The translations under genes were made by a program, and so were the position numbers. A stretch of DNA of 64,000 bases from Alphaproteobacteria bacterium (GTDB lineage: Bacteria > Pseudomonadota > Alphaproteobacteria > UBA9219 > RFNS01), in contig JBBCGY010000001.1 of the NCBI GenBank assembly GCA_037200005.1, forward strand, positions 1,569,103 through 1,633,102. Direction: 5' to 3'. This document shows positions 18,306 through 27,378 of this stretch, piece after piece. The notes below the pieces were generated by a model. The model was not told the origin of the DNA. It saw nothing but the letters and a program-made list of their open reading frames with translations, and did not search any database. Position 1 is the stretch's first letter; every line of letters begins with the position of its first letter.

Positions 18306-20327
18306 CTACCCTGCCGTCATCATCTTCATGATCGAAAATACCGACGCCATCGCCGACAGCACCCAGGCGATATACGTCGCCACCGGACGGCCGTAGCGCC
18401 GCGCCACTTCGGCGTGATTTCTCATCTGCTGATCGAGAATATGGGTTTGCGTCGTCATGGCGCGGTACAGCTGCCGCGCGGCAGAGAAATTCTGTTGGTC
18501 GCGCTCGACCGCCTTCGGATCGTCGAGCAGATGCAGCAAATCGGCGAGCCGCCCTTGTTCGGTGGCCTCGCCGAGCCGCGACGCCACCTCGGCATGAAGA
18601 GGTTTGTAATGGTAGCGCCGCGTCAATGGCTCGGCCAGACTTATGAGCCAACCGGCAAGGCCGGGCAAATGATCCGGCCCATGCTTGCGCTGCCATTCGC
18701 TGAACAGCGTGATGATCGCCAGCGCGCGGCGGGGTGAATCCGCCTGCTCGTTCAAAGGCCGCAGCAAATAATCCATGCTGCGGTCGCGCGTGGCGATCCA
18801 GGCCGCGAGATGGCGGTCGATCGGCTCGCGAGGCTTTCCCGCTTCCCGCGACGATTTCTCGAGCGCGGGCAGCAAGTCTTTCGGCGTCAAAATATATTGG
18901 CCGCGCAGCAGCGGGCTCATGCAGGGCAATGTGGGATTAAGCTCATAGGCGGCGCGCTCGATCCCGCTGCCGACGCTGGCGCGCTCGATATAGCCGCGCA
19001 CGCGCTCGAAAGTTTGCGCCAGCGGCACGAGTTCGGTCTTGCCTTCCTGCTGCTGATTGACCCAATAGCCGATGAATTGATTGCTGATGACCTCGGCGAT
19101 GATCTGGACATTGCCGCCGGCGCGCAGCGTCTCGGCCAGCGCGGGGCCGATGCCGAAAGGCAGGAACGCCTGCCCGCGATAGAAAATCGGCCCGCCGGGG
19201 TCGAGCGCCATGCAGACCATCGCCACTTTCTGCTCGTCGAGATGGGCCGTGCGGCCGCTGTTTCTCAGGACATTGATGGCCTCCTGGACGCGGTCGGCGC
19301 GGTCGTCATCCATCAGCGCGCGGCGCAGCCAGCGGTCCAGTTCCTCGCGGTCGATGATCTGCACGGCGGCGGGGACATTATCGGCCATCGCCCGGATGAC
19401 ATGGCGGATCTGCCATAATTCCTTGCCGTCGAACATCAGCGCGCGGGCGGGGCGGCGGTTGGATTCGGCCTGTTTGGGCGTCAGCCTCTGGCCGCCGATC
19501 CACGCTTCGAGATCGTGCGGCAGCCACCGCTGCTTCGGGTCTTCGTGCAGCAGACCGCGCAACAATTCGAAATGCGCGGGCTGAACACGCTGGTTGACGA
19601 CCAGCGCGCCGAAGCTTCCTTTCTCCAGCTTGGCCTTGACGATAGCGGCGTCATCCATGCCGCGCATGGGATTCTGCCCCAAAATCAGCAGAACCAGCGT
19701 GACGCCGAAAGCGTACATATCGTCCGCGATGGTGCCCGCGCCGCGCGCGAAGGGCGCGGCCTGGGCCCGATCCGGCGGCTCGAATAAAACCGGCTGCCCG
19801 ACGCCCGGCGGCGCGGTGACGCATTCGCCGAGCTGCGGCATGCCGCTGCCCGTCTCGCGCCAGAAAATATTGGTCGGCCGGACGCTGCCATGCATGATGC
19901 CGGCGTCGGCTAGCTCGCGTAGCGCGCCTACGACCGGCGTGATAAAGTGGCTTTTGATAAAGTCTTCGGTCATCGGCGCATGGACTTCGTCGATGCTCTG
20001 CCAAAGCCTTGAATTCTGCGGCTGCTCGAAAACGAAACCGAAATAACGATTGCCGTCCGGCCAGCTGATGGAGCCGTTGTCGACGAGGCGCAGCAGGGCG
20101 GGATTGTCGATCATCCGCAACTGATTGAAAATATCGGTGCGCGGCGGATAGCCCTGGCGGCAGATCAGCGCCATGAGGTCGGCGGTATGCGCGCCCTTCA
20201 TGCGCGCGAGATGGGCCATGGCCGAGGCGCTGTCGAACCCCGGCAGCGGATTGGCCGGAAACACTTCGCTCCGGCTGCCGAGCGGCAAAGTCTCGCCGCT
20301 TCCGCGTTTGGGTGCCTCCTCGCTCAT
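18306..20327 (-). CDS. Membrane-anchored protein-kinase-fold pseudokinase
   Basis: The first ~290 residues follow the bacterial Ser/Thr kinase pattern, but key residues are lost. The catalytic loop reads HGSVRPTN (residues 146-153) where HRDLKPxN is expected, so the catalytic Asp is Ser. The DFG position reads LGE (about 166-168), and no VAIK lysine or glycine loop is visible. The DxWSxG-like helix is retained (DDMYAFGVTLVLLILGQNP). A long helical domain follows and a C-terminal membrane helix (AWVLSAMASVFSIMKMM). It probably acts as a scaffold or nucleotide-free sensor with the two downstream genes. Confidence 0.75.
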   Translation of the reverse strand: MSEEAPKRGSGETLPLGSRSEVFPANPLPGFDSASAMAHLARMKGAHTADLMALICRQGYPPRTDIFNQLRMIDNPALLRLVDNGSISWPDGNRYFGFVFEQPQNSRLWQSIDEVHAPMTEDFIKSHFITPVVGALRELADAGIMHGSVRPTNIFWRETGSGMPQLGECVTAPPGVGQPVLFEPPDRAQAAPFARGAGTIADDMYAFGVTLVLLILGQNPMRGMDDAAIVKAKLEKGSFGALVVNQRVQPAHFELLRGLLHEDPKQRWLPHDLEAWIGGQRLTPKQAESNRRPARALMFDGKELWQIRHVIRAMADNVPAAVQIIDREELDRWLRRALMDDDRADRVQEAINVLRNSGRTAHLDEQKVAMVCMALDPGGPIFYRGQAFLPFGIGPALAETLRAGGNVQIIAEVISNQFIGYWVNQQQEGKTELVPLAQTFERVRGYIERASVGSGIERAAYELNPTLPCMSPLLRGQYILTPKDLLPALEKSSREAGKPREPIDRHLAAWIATRDRSMDYLLRPLNEQADSPRRALAIITLFSEWQRKHGPDHLPGLAGWLISLAEPLTRRYHYKPLHAEVASRLGEATEQGRLADLLHLLDDPKAVERDQQNFSAARQLYRAMTTQTHILDQQMRNHAEVARRYGRPVATYIAWVLSAMASVFSIMKMMTAG

Positions 20328-20424
20328 GGTTGCGCTTTCGATTGCGATAACAACCGCCTACCTTGCCAATTTATGGTAAATAAGGGATTAAGTTGAGCAA
20401 TCCTTACGAATACGTTGACAAATC

Positions 20425-21213
20425 ATGCCCTTCGTCTCCCATGCCCAAAATCTCGAAGACGTGATGCTGTGGCGCGCCCTTAATCATGTCGGCCATGGCC
20501 GCTATGTCGATGTCGGCGCGCAGCATCCGGTGATCGAATCCGTGAGCAAGGCGTTTTACGACCATGGCTGGCGCGGCGTTCATGTCGAACCGACGCCCGA
20601 ACATGCCGAACTTTTGCGCCGGGACAGGCCGGATGAAACGGTGCTGCAAATCGCGCTGGGCAGTCATGACGGCACGCTCGACCTCAACGTCATTCCCGGC
20701 ACCGGCCTGAGCACGGCGATCGACGTCTACGCGAACCGCCATAAGGCCGAGCGCGGCTTCGACGGCCATCGCGTCCAGGTGCCGATGATGACGTTGAAAT
20801 CAGCTCTTGCCTTCCTCGCGGGCCAAGAAGTTCATTGGCTGAAAATCGATGTCGAGGGGCTGGAGGGCGAAGTCCTCAAAGGCTGGGATAGCAACATCCT
20901 GCGGCCCTGGGTGATGGTGATCGAGGCTACGGTTCCCGGTTCGCTGGATGCCCGTCACGAGGATTGGGAGCCCATGCTGATCGCGGCGGGATACCGCTTC
21001 GTCTATTTCGACGGACTGAACCGCTTTTATATCGCGAAGGAGCATGGCGAACTCGCGGCGGCTTTTTCTTCTCCGCCGAGCATTGTCGACGCGGTCAAAT
21101 ACCGCTTCGGCGCGGCGACGGTCGCCCGGATGCTGAAACTGCAATACTGGCACTGGCCGCTTCAGAGACTCAGGAAATCCGGCAGAACGGCCGTTCCCAG
21201 GACGAAATATTGA
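20425..21213 (+). CDS. FkbM family SAM-dependent methyltransferase
   Basis: FkbM-type enzymes O-methylate sugars and other small molecules, often in polysaccharide pathways. The 262-aa product has the SAM-binding start GRYVDVGAQHP (about residues 27-37), an acidic motif VHVEPTPEHA, and the family signature WLKIDVEGLEGEVLKGW near 135-151. The glycine motif is degenerate (DVGAQ), as is common in FkbM. No glycosyltransferase lies next to it, so the substrate is unknown. It starts about 100 bp from the divergent pseudokinase gene. Confidence 0.88.
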   Translation: MPFVSHAQNLEDVMLWRALNHVGHGRYVDVGAQHPVIESVSKAFYDHGWRGVHVEPTPEHAELLRRDRPDETVLQIALGSHDGTLDLNVIPGTGLSTAIDVYANRHKAERGFDGHRVQVPMMTLKSALAFLAGQEVHWLKIDVEGLEGEVLKGWDSNILRPWVMVIEATVPGSLDARHEDWEPMLIAAGYRFVYFDGLNRFYIAKEHGELAAAFSSPPSIVDAVKYRFGAATVARMLKLQYWHWPLQRLRKSGRTAVPRTKY

Positions 21214-21239
21214 GTCCGGGCCGAAAACCGCCAGGCAGC

Positions 21240-21830
21240 TCACGTGCCGGATATGTCCGGAATTTCAATTTCTTCGCAGCCGAAAAGATTGCTGTTATTG
21301 GTCATATTCTGCTGGCGCAAGATCGCAAGCGCGGCGTGAATGATATCCTCTTCGCCATCGGATCGGCCGCATGCTTCCTCGATGACATAGGCGTAAAATC
21401 CGAGATCGATGGCATCATAGGCCGTGGCCAGGACGCAATCGTTGATGTCGTATCCCACGATGTGAATCTCGGCGATGCGCTCCGCTTCCAGAGCCTCCAG
21501 CAAAGCCGAACGCTGGTCGCACTTAAAACCTGATCTGGCCGATTTGGTTATGCTGACCAGCCTCGCGTTTTTATGCTGAATCTCGGCCAGGACGTCCTCG
21601 TCCGTGAACCCGGCTTGCTCTTGCGGCAAAAGCCATCGGCTCTGCTTATAGAACATCGATTCCGGACCCGCATGATAGGCGGCGGCCACATAAAGGGGAT
21701 AATGCGTGGCGCGCAGAATCTCTTTGATGGCCCACACCGTGGATAAGGCCTTATCTTCCAGGGTCGCGGGCTGAACATCTATAATGAAAAGGGCTTTTGG
21801 CCTGCCGGACGCGGGAATTTTTATTTTCAT
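21240..21830 (-). CDS. Isochorismatase-like cysteine hydrolase
   Basis: The 196-aa protein has the catalytic triad of the family: Asp in FIIDVQ (about residue 18), Lys in ITKSARSGF (near 95) and Cys in GYDINDCVLATAYDAIDLGF (near 130). Known members hydrolyse amides or isochorismate (nicotinamidase, N-carbamoylsarcosinase and others). The substrate cannot be told from sequence. A GGAGG site precedes the ATG. No linked pathway genes are visible. Confidence 0.82.
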   Translation of the reverse strand: MKIKIPASGRPKALFIIDVQPATLEDKALSTVWAIKEILRATHYPLYVAAAYHAGPESMFYKQSRWLLPQEQAGFTDEDVLAEIQHKNARLVSITKSARSGFKCDQRSALLEALEAERIAEIHIVGYDINDCVLATAYDAIDLGFYAYVIEEACGRSDGEEDIIHAALAILRQQNMTNNSNLFGCEEIEIPDISGT

Positions 21831-21910
21831 TCCCTGCCTCCGTCAAACGCAGCCGGAAAAATCGCGAATTAAGAAAATCAGTCCATGCTCAAGGATGGCG
21901 GGTCAAAAAG

Positions 21911-22387
21911 TCAGACATTCAGAGAAGCGGGGCTTTTAATGCGTCGTCTCAACGGCTCAAGCGACGGATGATTGTTCACAGGCTCTGGCTGAGCGACCAT
22001 CGGATCGGCACCCGGGCCTTGAGCGCGCGCCTGAGCCAGTTGCAGCCGCATGGCGACGAGGGGAGCTATTTCGTTTGATGGCACGTTGGCATCGGACCTG
22101 ACGGCATTGAAATCAAGCTTGATTCTGTCGCCGTCAAATTTCTGTACGAGGCGCGCCCCTTTATTGGCCCCGATCACGCCGCCAAGATGGGCGACGACAT
22201 CCTGCGCGGGCGTTCCCGCCGGCATGCCCAGATTGGCCGCCATTCTATCCGCGGGGACGCTGACATGCTGACCTGATCTTCCGGGGCGACCGGAAGGACT
22301 ATCCCCGATATGGCATGCACCGTTCGGATTCATGACATCACGGAGAATTCTTCTCGCTGTCTCTTGCGGCAAAGCTTCTATCGGCAT
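21911..22387 (-). CDS. Hypothetical protein, 158 aa
   Basis: I start at the ATG at 22387, six bases after GGAG; an upstream TTG four codons earlier is less likely because it overlaps this site. The product is soluble. It has GMPAGTPAQDVVAHLGGVIGANKGARLV in the middle, and a C-terminus rich in Pro, Gln and Arg. Repeated Gly/Asn/Ala motifs suggest a small folded domain with a loose tail. I do not recognise the family. Confidence 0.55.
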   Translation of the reverse strand: MPIEALPQETARRILRDVMNPNGACHIGDSPSGRPGRSGQHVSVPADRMAANLGMPAGTPAQDVVAHLGGVIGANKGARLVQKFDGDRIKLDFNAVRSDANVPSNEIAPLVAMRLQLAQARAQGPGADPMVAQPEPVNNHPSLEPLRRRIKSPASLNV

Positions 22388-22508
22388 GGTCGGCTCCAAA
22401 ATTGATGCCTCTATACTATACCAGAAAAAGTTGCTTTTTCAGAAATCCGATTGGACAGAAATACTTTCATCCTATGGTCAAGGAGAGGCTAATGGCTTTC
22501 AGGACATC

Positions 22509-23804
22509 TCACCCCGCGAACGGGTCCTGCATCAGGATCGTGTCGTCGCGTTCCGGGCTGGTGGAGAGCAGGGTTACGGGGCAGCCGATCAGCTCCTCGA
22601 TCCGGCGGATATATTTGATCGCGCGCGCCGACAATTGCGCCCAGCTGCGCGCGCCGCGCGTGGTCTTTTGCCAGCCTTCGCAGGTTTCATAGATCGGCTC
22701 GATTTCCGCCTGCGCCTTCTGGCTCGCGGGCAGATAGTCGAGCGTCTCGCCGCGAAGCTTATAGCCGACGCAGATTTTCAGTTCCGCGAGCTCGTCGAGC
22801 ACGTCGAGCTTGGTCAGCGCGATGCCGTCGATGCCGCCGAGCTTGACCGCCTGGCGCACCATCACCGCGTCGAACCAGCCGCAGCGGCGCTTGCGCCCCG
22901 TGACGGTGCCGAATTCATGGCCGCGCTCGCCGATATGCTCGCCTATCGGCCCGGTATCCTCGGTCGGAAACGGGCCGGAGCCGACGCGGGTGGTGTAAGC
23001 CTTGGCGATGCCCAGCACCCTGCCGACCGCGGCAGGCCCGACCCCGGAGCCGGTCGCCGCCTGCGCCGCGACGGTATTGCTGGAAGTGACATAAGGATAG
23101 GTGCCGTGATCGACATCAAGCATCGTGCCCTGCGCGCCCTCGAACAGGATTTTTTTGCGCGCCCGGATCGCCTCGTCCAGCACGCGCCAGACCGGCGCGG
23201 CGAAAGGCAGAATGCGCGGCGCGATGTCCATCAGCTTGCGCATCAGATCGTCGCGGGCGATTTCCTCCGCCCCGAAGCCGCGGAGCAGCGCGTTATGGTG
23301 ATGCAATAACTGCTCGACCTTATCCGCGAGCAGATCGGGATCGGCGAGATCGCATAGCCTGATGGCCCGCCTTGCGGCCTTGTCTTCATAAGCGGGGCCG
23401 ATGCCGCGTCCCGTCGTGCCGATCTTGTGGCCTTGTCCGGCGGCGGCCTCGCGCGCCCGGTCGACCATGCCATGCACCGGCAGGATTAGCACCGCATTCT
23501 CGGCGACGCGAAGGCTTTCCGGCGTCACGCTAATCCCCTGCTTGCCGATAGAGGCAATTTCGTCCAGCAGCGCCCACGGATCGACGACCACGCCATTGCC
23601 GATGATCGACAGCTTGCCGGGCCGCACCGCGCCCGACGGCAGCAGGCTCAATTTATAGGTCACGCCGTCGATGACGAGCGTGTGCCCGGCATTGTGACCG
23701 CCCTGGAACCGCACCACGACATCGGCGCGATGCGAAAGCCAATCGACGATCTTGCCTTTGCCTTCATCGCCCCATTGCGCGCCGACGACCGCGACATTGC
23801 TCAT
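22509..23804 (-). CDS. purA: Adenylosuccinate synthetase
   Basis: PurA joins IMP and aspartate with GTP to give adenylosuccinate, the first step from IMP to AMP. The 431-aa product has the N-terminal [13 protein letters not shown] (GTP P-loop with catalytic Asp), the IMP-binding [23 protein letters not shown] near residue 130, and [12 protein letters not shown] near 300. The length is normal. Its ATG overlaps the hisZ stop by four bases, a gene pair known from alphaproteobacteria. Confidence 0.97.
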   Translation of the reverse strand: MSNVAVVGAQWGDEGKGKIVDWLSHRADVVVRFQGGHNAGHTLVIDGVTYKLSLLPSGAVRPGKLSIIGNGVVVDPWALLDEIASIGKQGISVTPESLRVAENAVLILPVHGMVDRAREAAAGQGHKIGTTGRGIGPAYEDKAARRAIRLCDLADPDLLADKVEQLLHHHNALLRGFGAEEIARDDLMRKLMDIAPRILPFAAPVWRVLDEAIRARKKILFEGAQGTMLDVDHGTYPYVTSSNTVAAQAATGSGVGPAAVGRVLGIAKAYTTRVGSGPFPTEDTGPIGEHIGERGHEFGTVTGRKRRCGWFDAVMVRQAVKLGGIDGIALTKLDVLDELAELKICVGYKLRGETLDYLPASQKAQAEIEPIYETCEGWQKTTRGARSWAQLSARAIKYIRRIEELIGCPVTLLSTSPERDDTILMQDPFAG

Positions 23805-24958
23805 AGTTTTACCGCCTGGTTATTGTGCAGAATATGCGTGCAGCGTAATGTCTTCGCCGCGCCGCTTGCGTCGCCGTCCGGCATCAGCGCCGCGATAGTG
23901 ACGAAGCCTTTCTGCCTGTATTGTTCCGCGAGCGCAATATCCGTCCCGTAGGGAAGATAAAGCCGCTCTTTTTGCGCCGGTTCCGGCACCGCCGCCAGCA
24001 GATTTTCGCTGTAGAACGTAAAGCCGGTGGCCGGTTCGCCATCTCCGCTTCCCCCCACGGGCCGCGAGCGATAGCGCCCTCCCCGTCCGAGTTCGATCCC
24101 GCGCTCGTCCGCGAACAAAGTGAAGCTCAGGCCGGTCTGATATTCGAATCCGCGATGCTCGACAAGATCAAGCGTGATCTGCTGAGAAAGCTTCATGGCC
24201 GAAATGATATTCCATACGGCCAGCAAATGCCTGTATTCGGCCTGGGCTTCGTCCGGCAGCGAGAGGCGCTGCAATCCGTCGAGCGCGGGCTCGATCCCGC
24301 CGCTCAGGCGCAGCAATTGCGTGGCTATATCGGCGGCAGGGCCGCCGATTTTCTCCACGGCGGCGCGATCCTTGCGATCGAGAGCATGACGCAGCGCCGC
24401 CTCCGTTTCCGGATCGAGGCGCAGGCTTTTGCACAAAGCGGGGATCAATGTCGGCAAAGACAGATCGAGCGTGCTCGCGCCAACGCCCAGCGCATCGAGG
24501 CTGCGGCAAGCAAGCCCGATCGCTTCCGCATCCGCCTCGGGCTGCGCCGCGCCGAGCAGCTCGATGCCGACCTGGCCGAATTGCCGCTCGGGGCGATGCT
24601 CGCTGCTGCTTTGCCGCACCGCCTGCCCGGCATAGGCAAGGCGCAAAGGACGCGGCCAGTCGGCGATGCGGGTCGCGGCGATGCGGGTCATTTGCACCGT
24701 GATATCCGCCCGCAGCGCCAGCATCCGCCCCGACAGAGGGTCCATCAGGCGAAACGTATGCGGCCCCATGCCGCTGTTCTTGTCGCCGAGCAGCGTGTCT
24801 TCAAATTCGATCAGCGGCGGCTTGACGCGCTCATAGCCATGGGCGCGGTACAGCGCCATCAGCGTATCGGTAAGCTCCGCTTCCTGCTCCGCGCGCGGAG
24901 GCAGCAAATCGGCGAAACCGGGCGGCAAAAGCGCGGCATGATGAGAGGACATGGACAA
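23801..24958 (-). CDS. hisZ: ATP phosphoribosyltransferase regulatory subunit HisZ
   Basis: HisZ is a catalytically inactive HisRS-like subunit that activates the short form of HisG in histidine synthesis. The 385-aa protein starts [22 protein letters not shown] and has HisRS-like motif 2 features ([20 protein letters not shown], then [10 protein letters not shown]). No tRNA-binding domain is present. No hisG lies in the window. It is translationally coupled to purA. Confidence 0.92.
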   Translation of the reverse strand: MSMSSHHAALLPPGFADLLPPRAEQEAELTDTLMALYRAHGYERVKPPLIEFEDTLLGDKNSGMGPHTFRLMDPLSGRMLALRADITVQMTRIAATRIADWPRPLRLAYAGQAVRQSSSEHRPERQFGQVGIELLGAAQPEADAEAIGLACRSLDALGVGASTLDLSLPTLIPALCKSLRLDPETEAALRHALDRKDRAAVEKIGGPAADIATQLLRLSGGIEPALDGLQRLSLPDEAQAEYRHLLAVWNIISAMKLSQQITLDLVEHRGFEYQTGLSFTLFADERGIELGRGGRYRSRPVGGSGDGEPATGFTFYSENLLAAVPEPAQKERLYLPYGTDIALAEQYRQKGFVTIAALMPDGDASGAAKTLRCTHILHNNQAVKL

Positions 24959-24964
24959 TTTTGA

Positions 24965-25561
24965 TTAATCCTGAATCTGCGCGGAAACGGGATCGATCTC
25001 CTGCGCCTGAAGCAGCGTATCCGGCACAAAGCGCCGCTGCTGCCCGAAGCTGCGCGGCGGGCGGACGGCGGGACGGCCCTGAGAGGAAGGCTGGCGCAGC
25101 CGGTTTACGGCCCCATGCGTCAGCGCGCGGTCTTTCTCGATCTGCTGGCCGATTTCCCACAATTTATCGGCGGTATTGCGGGCGAGCGCGCGCCATTTCT
25201 CAACTTCCTCGCGGGTCCGGCCCAGGGAAGTCTCAAGCCGCGCCAGCGTCAGTTTCGTCCGCGCTAGCTCGCCATGCTGCATCGCCGAACTTGCCTGATG
25301 CTGCTTAAGCCGGGATTGCAAATCTGCCACCTGGGCTTCGAGCGTCCTTACGGCGCGGGTCGATTCTGCGATGTTATGAAGGGGGGCGGGCCGCGCGGCG
25401 GGAGAACGGTTGGCCGCGGCGCGGGCAAGATCGGCGAAGCTCATGCCGTCCTGCATCAAAATCTGCCTGGCCATGCGAACCGCCGCCGTCGCTTCTCCGT
25501 CATGCGAAGAATCCGCGAGCGCCAAGACTTTGACGAGACGTGCCAGTGTCGTGTGATTCAT
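24965..25561 (-). CDS. DUF2786-like coiled-coil protein
   Basis: I start at the ATG at 25561 (MNHTTLARLVKVLALADSS). Residues 1-45 match the DUF2786-type pattern (ALADSSHDGEATAAVRMARQIL), seen in short N-terminal domains of proteins linked to nucleic acids or phage. A long heptad-rich coiled coil follows (TLEAQVADLQSRLKQHQ; RLETSLGRTREEVEKW, about 75-165). The tail is Arg/Pro/Gln-rich. No catalytic residues are seen. It lies 6 bp upstream of hisZ in the same direction. Confidence 0.6.
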   Translation of the reverse strand: MNHTTLARLVKVLALADSSHDGEATAAVRMARQILMQDGMSFADLARAAANRSPAARPAPLHNIAESTRAVRTLEAQVADLQSRLKQHQASSAMQHGELARTKLTLARLETSLGRTREEVEKWRALARNTADKLWEIGQQIEKDRALTHGAVNRLRQPSSQGRPAVRPPRSFGQQRRFVPDTLLQAQEIDPVSAQIQD

Positions 25562-25620
25562 GGTTAAGAGATAACATGGCGGCAACTGATTCGCCCAGCC
25601 CTATAACGATCTCGGCGCCG

Positions 25621-25818
25621 TCACTTTTTCCAGTTTATGGCCGCCAGCGCGAACAGCGCCAAGGCAAGAAACTGCAGGATGACGCGGGCGCGCATGAGCT
25701 TGTTGCCCCATTTGCGGTTGAACTCCCCGCCCTTGGCCAGCGCCAAAATGCCGATAAGAAGAACCGCCAGCACCGCCGCCATGGCGCCGATCATGCAAAT
25801 GGCGAGGAATGTGCTCAT
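25621..25818 (-). CDS. HIG1-type twin-transmembrane small protein
   Basis: The 65-aa protein has two membrane helices (about residues 4-27 and 43-62) separated by the basic loop KGGEFNRKWGNKLMRARV. That loop matches the HIG1 (hypoxia-induced gene 1) signature of alphaproteobacterial twin-transmembrane proteins, relatives of mitochondrial respiratory supercomplex factors. A link to the respiratory chain is an inference from the family. It lies just upstream of the M23 lipoprotein gene's stop, in the opposite order of transcription (that gene is transcribed first). Confidence 0.75.
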   Translation of the reverse strand: MSTFLAICMIGAMAAVLAVLLIGILALAKGGEFNRKWGNKLMRARVILQFLALALFALAAINWKK

Positions 25819-25823
25819 GTCGA

Positions 25824-26975
25824 TTACGGTTTGAGGGCTACGAGAACTTTAGCGCCGCCGGCGGGGTCTTTCGGCGGCACCGGGGACGACAAGCATGGAA
25901 GCCGCTTGAAATCCGTCGGCGCGCCGTTTTCGCGCGCCTCGAAATGCAGATGATAGCCCGTCGCCTCACCGGTCATGCCGACATAGGCGAAAACGCTTCC
26001 GGCGGGAATGACCGTCCCCAATTTCAGCCCTTCGGCAAATCCATCCAGATGGCCGTATACGGTCGATACCCCGCCGGCATGGCAAATTTCGGCCATCGTT
26101 CCATAGCCGGCATCCTCGGCAATTTTGCATAGCACGCCGCTTGCCGGGGCTCTTACCGGCGTGCCCTGAATCTGTTTCATGTCCGCGCCGAAATGCATGC
26201 GCGGCGCGGTGGCATGATCTTGAATGCGGAAAAGAGAAGTATAGCGCATGACATCCGCCAGCGGCGTCACGCAGCCGAGAAACGGATTCTCGACACCCGC
26301 GCCCGAAGCCGCGGCAAGCGCGGCTTCGTTCGTCAAATATCCGTCCCTGATGCGCTCGGTCTTTCCCATTTCCTTGAGCAATTCATGCGACATCCGCAGC
26401 GTATATTTCATCATGGCGGTGACGTAATCGCGCGCGTCGGCGGGAAGAGCGTTACGCCAGGATTTGCCGTGAATCCTCACGGCTTTATCGACGTTTTTTT
26501 CCCCTATGCGATAGGCGGCAAGCGCCTTCTCGGCATCGCCGCCCTGCGCCTTGAGCAGTTCCGCCATATGCGCGGCGCGGGCGGCGACAAAGGCCGCGCT
26601 GTCGCCTCCCTGCGCGACGCCGTTGGGCGCTTCAGACCAAAGCTGCGCCGCCAGCATGTGGGGATCGAGCGTATAGCCGCGCGCGTTTTCCAGAATGAGG
26701 GGAATATATTCAGGCTGCCTGCGCAGCATGCCATCGACGGGATCGCTGGAATCGGAAGCAGCGCCAGGGACAATAACGGGAACGGAAGCGGTGTGCGCGC
26801 TTGGGACAGCGTTCGCGCCTGGATCGGCTTGCGTATTAATCGGCCCTACCCAGGACGGTTTTGCATTTTGCGTTTCGCGTTCGTCGCAGCCGGTGGCGGC
26901 AACGGCCAAAATCTCGGCAGCGGCGACGAAAAAAGCCGCTCCGCGGCTTTTGCCGTTAAGCGAAGCGCGGCGCAT
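25824..26975 (-). CDS. Lipoprotein with SLT-like and M23 peptidase domains
   Basis: The signal peptide ends in a lipobox (VAATGC, lipid-modified Cys30), placing the protein on a membrane. Residues about 85-190 resemble a lytic transglycosylase: QLWSEAPNG with Glu115, AAYRIGEKNV (like AYNxGxxxV), and LPADARDYV. The C-terminal M23 (LytM) endopeptidase domain has all zinc motifs: H261FGAD265, YGHLDGF (H309) and HLHFEAR (342-348). It could cut both glycan strands and cross-link peptides. It overlaps the upstream secreted protein by 20 bp. The 951-codon gene upstream has a similar layout. Confidence 0.8.
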   Translation of the reverse strand: MRRASLNGKSRGAAFFVAAAEILAVAATGCDERETQNAKPSWVGPINTQADPGANAVPSAHTASVPVIVPGAASDSSDPVDGMLRRQPEYIPLILENARGYTLDPHMLAAQLWSEAPNGVAQGGDSAAFVAARAAHMAELLKAQGGDAEKALAAYRIGEKNVDKAVRIHGKSWRNALPADARDYVTAMMKYTLRMSHELLKEMGKTERIRDGYLTNEAALAAASGAGVENPFLGCVTPLADVMRYTSLFRIQDHATAPRMHFGADMKQIQGTPVRAPASGVLCKIAEDAGYGTMAEICHAGGVSTVYGHLDGFAEGLKLGTVIPAGSVFAYVGMTGEATGYHLHFEARENGAPTDFKRLPCLSSPVPPKDPAGGAKVLVALKP

Positions 26976-27336
26976 ATAACCCTATTCCCCGGCGAGAGTC
27001 GCCCGCCGCATATTCCCAGTCGGTATCGTCGCGCAAGCTTCTTGCAGGAGGAGCGGCGGGAGCTTTGGCAGGGGCGCTCTTGCGCTTGATAAGCGGCACG
27101 CGCGGTTTGCTCTTTTCCTTGGGATGAGAGACAGATGCCCGGGACGGGCATACCATCTGCTCCGGCACGCACATATCATTCTTGTATTCGATGAACTGCG
27201 TTCCGCAGCTGGAGGGAACATCCTGAGGAGGCGCCAATGACATGGCCGCCGCCCCGTCTTCTTGCGCCCGCGCTCCGGCGGAGTGCAGAGCCAGCAAAGA
27301 AATCGCCACCGCCGAAATACCGGATTTCATTTTCAT
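26956..27336 (-). CDS. Small secreted protein with paired cysteines
   Basis: A signal peptide (ISAVAISLLALHSAGARA) is followed by about 100 residues. These contain three Cys close together (SSCGTQFIEYKNDMCVPEQMVC) and a basic Lys/Pro-rich tail. I do not recognise the family. It lies between two peptidoglycan-hydrolase genes and overlaps the downstream one, so it may be part of the same operon and act in the periplasm. Confidence 0.6.
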   Translation of the reverse strand: MKMKSGISAVAISLLALHSAGARAQEDGAAAMSLAPPQDVPSSCGTQFIEYKNDMCVPEQMVCPSRASVSHPKEKSKPRVPLIKRKSAPAKAPAAPPARSLRDDTDWEYAAGDSRRGIGLYAPRFA

Positions 27337-27378
27337 GCCGCCGCTCCGTTCAATATTTCAAATAAACGCGTCTTAATT

